This document shows positions 58,871-64,000 of a stretch of 64,000 bases of DNA, in pieces. The translations under genes and the position numbers were made by a program. Location of the stretch: the NCBI RefSeq assembly GCF_031143425.1, contig NC_090444.1, positions 1,311,315,324-1,311,379,323 of the forward strand, read 5' to 3'. Under the pieces are notes generated by a model. It saw only the letters and a program-made list of their open reading frames with translations, did no database searches and was not told the origin of the DNA. Positions within the stretch are counted from its first letter, which is position 1. Every line of letters starts with the position of its first letter. The stretch comes from Pleurodeles waltl. Taxonomy: Eukaryota > Chordata > Amphibia > Caudata > Salamandridae.

Positions 58871-59361
58871 AGGCGCTTCAGTTCCCAGATAAAAAGCGCT
58901 TCAATTTACAGAAGGAAAAGGTTCTTGGCACAATGATCTAAGTGATTTAGACAACTTGAGTAAAAGCGCTTCATGGTGTTATTAAGTAAGGCGCTTTAGG
59001 TTTTAATGAGTAAAACCTTTTTGACATTTATTATTGTGAATGTGAAAGTATTTTGGAGATGAACCAATCAAAGTTTTCATTGTTCTTTGAATAACTTAAG
59101 ATATGAAAAAACATATTTAAGTCTTTGAGATTTTCTAAGTCATGATCAAAGGTTTATGTTGTGAATACATAAATGTTACAGGATTGATATTCTGTGTAAA
59201 ATCATAATTCAATGTTCTTGCCATCTCTTGAATCTGAGGTTGTGTTTTACAAGGGGCTTCGCCCGCATTTCAGAAGAGGTCTCCACCTGATATCTCTGAG
59301 ACACATTTAGTCAAGAGTCTATAAACAATTTACGTTTTCTATGAATGAGTAAATGCATATT
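58871..59361. other. Satellite decay zone and unassigned AT-rich DNA
   Basis: Half-units of the satellite to about 58,990, then nothing recognised. Confidence 0.4.
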
Positions 59362-59713
59362 TGTTAGAAATGGGGTTTTTGGTTGGCAGTCAGGTTACCC
59401 CCTGTCCAAGCAAAAGCCCTCACTCTAGTCAGGGTAAGTCACACACAATCCAAGATTATCCTGTGCCCACCCTTTGGTAGCTTGGCACGAGCAGTCAGGC
59501 TTAACTTAGAAGGCAATGTGTAAAGTATTTGTGCAATAAATCATAAAATACCACCATATAGCACCACAAAAATACACCACACAGTGTTTAGAAAAATATA
59601 TAATCTTTATCAGGATAATTGTAGGTCAAAACGAATAAAGTTGCAATGTGAATTTGTAGAGATATCACTGAAAAGTGATATACAGTGTCTTAAGTCTTTA
59701 AAAAGCAAACAAA
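59362..59713. mobile_element. Partial LTR-like repeat, cut by the Harbinger element
   Basis: Starts TGTTAGAAATGGGGTTTTTG and has a GTGCAATAAATCATA polyadenylation-like word at about 59,540. The start resembles the TGT ends of the other LTR-like elements. It stops at the Harbinger terminus, and the remainder would lie beyond the window. Low confidence on class. Confidence 0.4.
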
Positions 59714-60103
59714 GGGGGGTCATTACAACATTGGCGGTAAAAGGCGCTTACCGCTGTGCAGAAGAACGCCAATACACCGCCGTGGCCGCGGAATACCGCC
59801 ACAGCTATTATGACCCACATCTCGGAATCCGCCGAAATTCAGACACCCACACAACACCGCCACACCAAAGGTCAGTGATAAACTGGCGAAAACCAAACCT
59901 CCACCTCCACGCCAACAGAAACACGCCCATGCTAATACGACCCACGAATCCACGCGGCGGTCTTTCAACCGCGGTATTCCATTGGCGGTACACACCGCTG
60001 CGCTCAAAATACACACACATCTCCAAAACACCGCCACATTGGACAATTCCAAATACACACACCTGACACAAATACAAACACCACTCCCACACACCCAACA
60101 CAA

Positions 60104-60110
60104 TATAAAA
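60104..60110 (+). promoter_or_regulatory. Candidate TATA box of the first Myb-like gene
   Basis: TATAAAA lies 205 bp upstream of the ATG at 60,315, in a CA-rich segment. Position and sequence fit a core promoter. No other support. Confidence 0.4.
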
Positions 60111-60314
60111 CACACACCCACATCACCCACAAACCCCTACGACCACAAATTAGAGACGAAGGCCAGAGAGACTGCACAGCCAAGACAACACCACCTTACA
60201 GAGGCACACAACACCATCACCCAACCCACATCCACGCACAAAACACCACACACCACTACACATCACCACACACATCAACACTCACACCGCCTCACACATC
60301 ACACACACCACCCC

Positions 60315-61834
60315 ATGTCACGCCAAAGACACACCCGCTTCTCCGAGGAGGAGCTCAGGGTCATGGTGGAGGAAATCCTACGGGTAGAGCCACAGTTTTT
60401 TGGCTCACAGGTACAGCACACATCAATAGCCAGGAAGATGGAGCTATGGCGAAGAATCGTGGACAGGGTCAACGCAGTGGGACAGCACCCAAGAAATAGG
60501 GAGGACATCAGGAAGAGGTGGAACGACGGGGAGGAAGGTGCATTCAACGGCCTCCAGGCAAAACATCGCGGTTCAGCGGACTGGCGGTGGACCCCCACCT
60601 CCTCCTCCACAACTAATAACATGGGAGGAGCAAGTCTTGACCATCATGCATCCTGAGGGCCTCGCAGGAGTCGGTGGAGGATGGGACACTGGTAAGTCAA
60701 ATCTTAACTATCATATCCCCCACCCTACCTGCATGCTATCACACACCTCCACCCTCACACCCTCCCCTATCACTCCAACTCCTCACTAATGTACTAATAA
60801 CACAAACCACACATCCCAACACCAAGCCTTGCATGACACAACTAAGCATGGACACCCAGCATTAAAGCATGCCCACTGCACATACCCATAACACCCCCTT
60901 CAACCACCATCACACAAGCTCCCACACAGGAATGCTTGCACTGGGGTACACGCTCACCCACCCATTGCACACCATTACACACACACATGCAATAATCATG
61001 CTCTTATGCCCCTGCAGGAACCCGAAGGACCGTCACCACACAGGAGGGTCCAGACAACACCACTCCACCCCCAGAAGAGGCCCACAGTGACGATAGCAGC
61101 TCTGCCCTACTGGATCCTGATGACCAGCCCGGACCATCGTGGGCCTCGGGACAGTCGGTTCCCCTTGCACAGGCACAGCCCAACACCAACCTTCCACCCT
61201 CTGGTAACACCAGCACAGCACCCACCCAGCGGGCCCAAACCTCCCTACCCAGGACAGGTCAATCATCGGTGTGTCCACCACTACAGGGAACCCAGGCTAA
61301 CCCCAACAACAACAGGGACCTGGGGGCAGTGGTAGTGGGCACACGGTCCAGGGGACGGAGGCACAGGAACACAGGGGAACTGGGAGGGCTGCTGTGCGAC
61401 AGGGGGCGGACAGGCCTAGGGAACCCACTCTCCACGAGGCCCTATCCTCCATCATGGGAGCATACCCCCACTCCCAGGAGACGATGGCGACGGTCCTGGA
61501 CAAGTTGCAGGAGACCCTGCGCCTGCAGGAGGAACAGTATTTGGGGTTCAGGGAGGAGCTCAGGACCATCAGCTCCGCCCTGGGCACCATCGTAGGGGTG
61601 CTGAAGGACATACACCAGACCTTTAGGGACACTGTGGCACTCCAAGGGGCCCCTGACACTAGCCAGGACGATGAACTGCCCACCACTTCCACCGGCGCTA
61701 GTGAACAGGACGCCCCGCCACAGGACCACCACACCAGCACCCCACCCCCTGAAGACGGACAACCACCACGCAAGCGGTCTCTGAGATCCAGGAACAGGAC
61801 AGAGCAAGATGGCAAGACCCACGCCAGGAAATGA
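60315..61834 (+). pseudogene. Harbinger-associated Myb/SANT-like DNA-binding protein, two exons, frameshifted
   Basis: Exon 1 (60,315-60,691) starts MSRQRHTRFSEEELRVMVEE and carries a Myb/SANT-like (Myb_DNA-bind_5 style) helix bundle through NREDIRKRWND. The frame then shifts near 60,527-60,531; the downstream frame reads NIAVQRTGGGPPPPPP and EEQVLTIMHPEG up to the donor G/GTAAGT at 60,692. The intron is 326 bp with acceptor CCCCTGCAG (61,017). Exon 2 (61,018-61,834) joins in phase, has an acidic Ser-rich segment (EEAHSDDSSSALLDPDD), a second frameshift near 61,300-61,315, a probable coiled coil (TMATVLDKLQETLRLQEEQ and following) and a basic tail (PPRKRSLRSR). The role is inferred as nuclear import and end recognition for the transposase. 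Two frameshifts make this copy a likely pseudogene; sequencing error is possible. Confidence 0.75.
60692..61017 (+). other. Intron of the first Myb-like gene
   Basis: Donor GTAAGT at 60,692 and acceptor CTTATGCCCCTGCAG ending at 61,017. Joining keeps the frame across a glycine codon split after its first base, which supports the prediction. Confidence 0.65.
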
Positions 61835-62314
61835 GACCACCCTGATTGTCCTCCCACTGTCCCACCTTGTTACCCTGTCCATACTTAAACAGCCCCAGCT
61901 TCACTTCCTATGTCCAGATGGGCAGTGCACCTGTGAGACTAATAGACTGGACTCTGCCATGGACATTCCTCCACCATCACCCATCACCATTTTACCACCC
62001 CCTCCAATAATTAGCACTTCAATAAGCACCCTTGAAACACAAAACAATCTGGAGTCAGTCTGTGATTTTGAAAATGTGTATTATCAATGACAGTGTGATA
62101 ATGCATTTCCCATTGTAAAGCTAACATACCTATGTCACACATCACAAGTACTTGAAGGATGCAAGCAGATGACACGTTGGTAACCACACCTGTGAAACAG
62201 TAATCGAAAGGTACAACTCAGTTACCAAATAGTGGTTGAAACCGACAGACAGGATAGAGGTAGACCTGTGAAAGTTAATGTAATGTCAAACATGAAAATG
62301 TTCTCACCTGAGTG
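61835..62314. other. Intergenic segment between convergent Harbinger genes
   Basis: About 480 bp between the stop of the Myb-like gene and the stop of the transposase, which converge. No canonical AATAAA was noticed. No further coding sequence is supported. Confidence 0.4.
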
Positions 62315-63350
62315 TCACTGGAAATATTGCTGTATGACTGACTCCCTGTTGTCGTTGTCTTCTTCCTCAGCTCCCGCCTCATCACTGTCCACAGGCTCCA
62401 CAGCTGCCACAACACCGTCATCTGGACCATCCTCCTGCAGAAAAGGCACCTGGCGTCGCAAAGCAAGATTATGAAGAATGGAGCAGGCGATGATGATGTC
62501 GCACACCTTCTTCGGTGAGTAGAATAGGGATCCACCTGTCATATGGAGGCACCTGAACCTGGCCTTCAGGAGGCCGAAGGTGCGTTCGATCACCCTCCTA
62601 ATCCGCCCATGGGCCTCATTGTACCGTTCCTCTGCCCTGGTCCTGGGATTCCTCACTGGCGTCAATAGCCAGGACAGGTTGGGGTAACCAGAGTCTCCTA
62701 ATAGCCATACACGGTGCCTCTGGAGTTGACCCATCATATCAGGGATGCTGCAATTCCGCAGGATGTAGGCGTCATGCACTGAGCCAGGGAACATAGCATT
62801 TACCTGGGAGATGTACTGGTCTGCCAAACATACCATCTGGACATTCATTGAATGATAACTCTTCCTGTTCCTGTACACCTGTTCACTCCTGTGGGGGGGG
62901 GGCAGAGCTACATGGGTCCCATCAATGGCACCTATGACGTTGGGGATATGTCCAAGGGCATAGAAGTCACCTTTCACTGTAGGCAAATCTGCCACCTCAG
63001 GGAAAATGATGCATCTCCTTACGTGTTTCAGCAGGGCAGACAGCACTCTGGACAACACGTTGGAAAACATAGGCTGGGATATCCCTGATGCCATGGCCAC
63101 TGTTGTCTGAAAAGACCCACTAGCAAGGAAATGGAGCACTGACAGCACCTGCACGTCAGGGGGGATTCCAGTCGGATGGCGGATTGGTGACATCAGGTCT
63201 GGCTCCAACTGGGGACATAGTCCCTGGATTGTGGCACGGTCAAACTGGTAGGTGACGATGACATGTCGCTCTTCCATTGTCAACAGGTCCACCAACGGTC
63301 GGTACACCGGAGGATTCCGCCATCTTCTCAACTGTCCCAGCTGACGGTGC
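62315..63350 (-). CDS. HARBI1-like: HARBI1-type Harbinger transposase, uninterrupted DDE domain
   Basis: The frame is open for 338 codons from a TTG at 63,331 to the stop at 62,315, and remains open upstream to an acceptor-like CTTCGTAG ending at 63,351. No in-frame ATG precedes it, so the true start probably lies in an upstream exon or was lost. A helix-turn-helix-like stretch lies at residues 84-100 (ISQPMFSNVLSRVLSAL). The DDE nuclease has D137 in IDGTH, D213 in LGDSGYP and E249 in RVIERTFG (35 residues between the last two, DD35E). The C-terminus is acidic (EAGAEEEDNDNRE). Length matches the usual Harbinger transposase/HARBI1 range. It would cut and paste elements with TTA/TAA targets, together with a Myb-like partner. 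Confidence 0.88.
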
Positions 63351-63798
63351 CTACGAAGGACAACAGCAACGAATCAGTCATAATTCCTCCAGGTATGTAC
63401 CCACAGTTACAAACAAGAATACACCACTCACGAAACCCTTCATGTATGTGTGTTGAGTGTAGGCCTAGCTATGTGTGAAGCAGAGGTAAATTAAGCCATG
63501 CGGGCCCCTGAAATGGCGGCTGCCTGACCTCTAAACTGGGACAATGGGATTGTGGGGTAACTGCGCTGGCGTTGCACACGTCGCGGTAGGCGGTCGTAGA
63601 CCGCGGCGCAATGCTGCATTGGTTAACATTGGACCCTATGGGTCCCAGGAGCCAATGAACAGGTGCGCCGGCGGTGATGATGCGCACCGCCGCGGACGTC
63701 ACCGCCATTTTCTATCTGTTCAATCACTAGATACCTGACCTTCGACAGGAGAGGACCTACACTGCAAGTGCTGCTGTGACCTCGGTCTGGAAGCGACG
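63351..63798. promoter_or_regulatory. Divergent promoter region between transposase and second Myb-like gene
   Basis: About 450 bp, CpG-rich at 63,570-63,720. It has two ATGGCGG words (one inverted, GCCGCCAT-like at about 63,512 and CCGCCATTTTC at about 63,702) that resemble YY1 sites, a GACGTCACC CRE-like word, and CCAATG/CATTGG CCAAT boxes. It drives opposite genes if both are expressed. A 79-codon minus-strand frame at 63,708-63,469 could be the missing transposase 5' exon, but nothing in its sequence shows a function. Confidence 0.45.
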
Positions 63799-63912
63799 AT
63801 GGCTGCTGCGTCTGGGGAAAGGGCCCCTGCCTTCACTGCACAGGAGTTGGAGAAACTGGTAGACGGGGTCCTCCCCCAGTACACGCTACTCTACGGTCCT
63901 CCAGACCAACAG
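63799..63912 (+). CDS. First exon of a second Harbinger-associated Myb/SANT-like gene (partial)
   Basis: The ATG at 63,799 opens a 38-codon exon reading MAAASGERAPAFTAQELEKL and ending GPPDQQ before a donor-like CAG/GTTAGT (63,913). The FTAQELEKLVDGVLP pattern is the start of a Myb/SANT-like helix bundle and differs from the FSEEELRVMVEEIL start of the gene at 60,315. Reading through the donor meets a stop soon after, which favours an intron. The rest is beyond the window. It diverges from the transposase. Confidence 0.6.
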
Positions 63913-64000
63913 GTTAGTACACAGGGAGCACGTTGTATGGGCTAGGCCTGGGTGGAGAGGGCTGGTTGGAAGAGGGAAGGGGGCAGAGTTCATAGAACAT

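Larger units (their letters stand above)
59714..64000. mobile_element. Harbinger (PIF/Harbinger) DNA transposon with coding genes; right end outside the window
   Basis: The left terminus GGGGGGTCATTACAACATTG with GGCGGTAA following resembles the ends of the MITEs at 8,635, 3,544 and 15,800. Inside are a Myb/SANT-like gene on plus (60,315-61,834), a HARBI1-type transposase on minus (62,315-63,350) and the first exon of another Myb/SANT-like gene on plus (63,799-63,912). GC content and codon use change sharply at the left end. Harbinger elements normally encode a transposase and a Myb-like partner that carries it to the nucleus and to the ends. The right terminus and target duplication cannot be seen. 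Confidence 0.85.

Noticed and set aside
60299..61882. Minus-strand frames of 107-186 codons
   Set aside because: They are antisense shadows of the Myb-like gene.
63469..63708. A 79-codon minus-strand frame upstream of the transposase
   Set aside because: It could be a first exon, but it overlaps the CpG-rich divergent promoter and has no recognisable domain, so it is not called as a CDS.
1..64000. Host protein-coding genes, CRISPR arrays, operons, rRNA genes
   Set aside because: No exon series with a recognisable host domain was found outside transposons, and the sequence is eukaryotic in character.

Overview
The window looks like repeat-dominated, non-coding vertebrate DNA. The transposon mix fits a giant salamander genome, most likely a newt such as Pleurodeles: a coding Harbinger element beside Harbinger-type MITEs, L2-, CR1/I- and L1-type LINEs, very long TG...CA LTR-like repeats and a young LTR provirus. 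The species call is inference; the mobile-element content is read from the sequence. I found no convincing host protein-coding gene, no canonical rRNA or functional tRNA gene, and no prokaryotic feature.

Layout. 1-3.2 kb: decayed LINE on the minus strand, split by a MITE. 3.2-26.6 kb: mostly unrecognised AT-rich DNA carrying several MITEs, two copies (11.8 and 16.8 kb) of a Mutator-like non-autonomous element with exact 9-bp target duplications and a G-rich minisatellite, and an L2-type LINE 3' end (22.4-23.0 kb). 26.6-34.5 kb: minus-strand LTR provirus with two 878-bp LTRs that differ at only 6 positions, a tRNA-Lys-type primer site and a 4-bp target duplication, but no recognisable gag or pol and only an env-like remnant.

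34.9-51.5 kb: a deep nest. A plus-strand L2-type LINE starts near 35.3 kb, breaks at 38.53 kb and resumes at 50.75 kb. The 12.2 kb in between hold a minus-strand L2-type LINE cut by two LTR-like elements (38,868-41,492 and 42,113-50,188), the second of which contains an almost full-length L1 with an 18-bp target duplication. 51.7-54.2 kb: foldback element with long inverted repeats. 55.3-58.3 kb: a third LTR-like element with a 5-bp target duplication, inserted beside a 97-bp satellite.

59.7-64 kb: the left part of an autonomous-type Harbinger transposon. It carries a Myb/SANT-like gene (plus strand, two frameshifts), an uninterrupted HARBI1-type DD35E transposase (minus strand), and the first exon of a second, different Myb/SANT-like gene diverging from the transposase. 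Harbinger transposases are known to need a Myb-like partner for nuclear import and DNA binding, so these genes would act together. The MITEs at 3.5, 8.6 and 15.8 kb share the terminal motif of this element and are candidate substrates.

The most unusual signal is architectural: several unrelated non-autonomous elements are built from back-to-back, sequence-distinct perfect hairpins. The clearest is the GC-rich element at 8,635-9,250.
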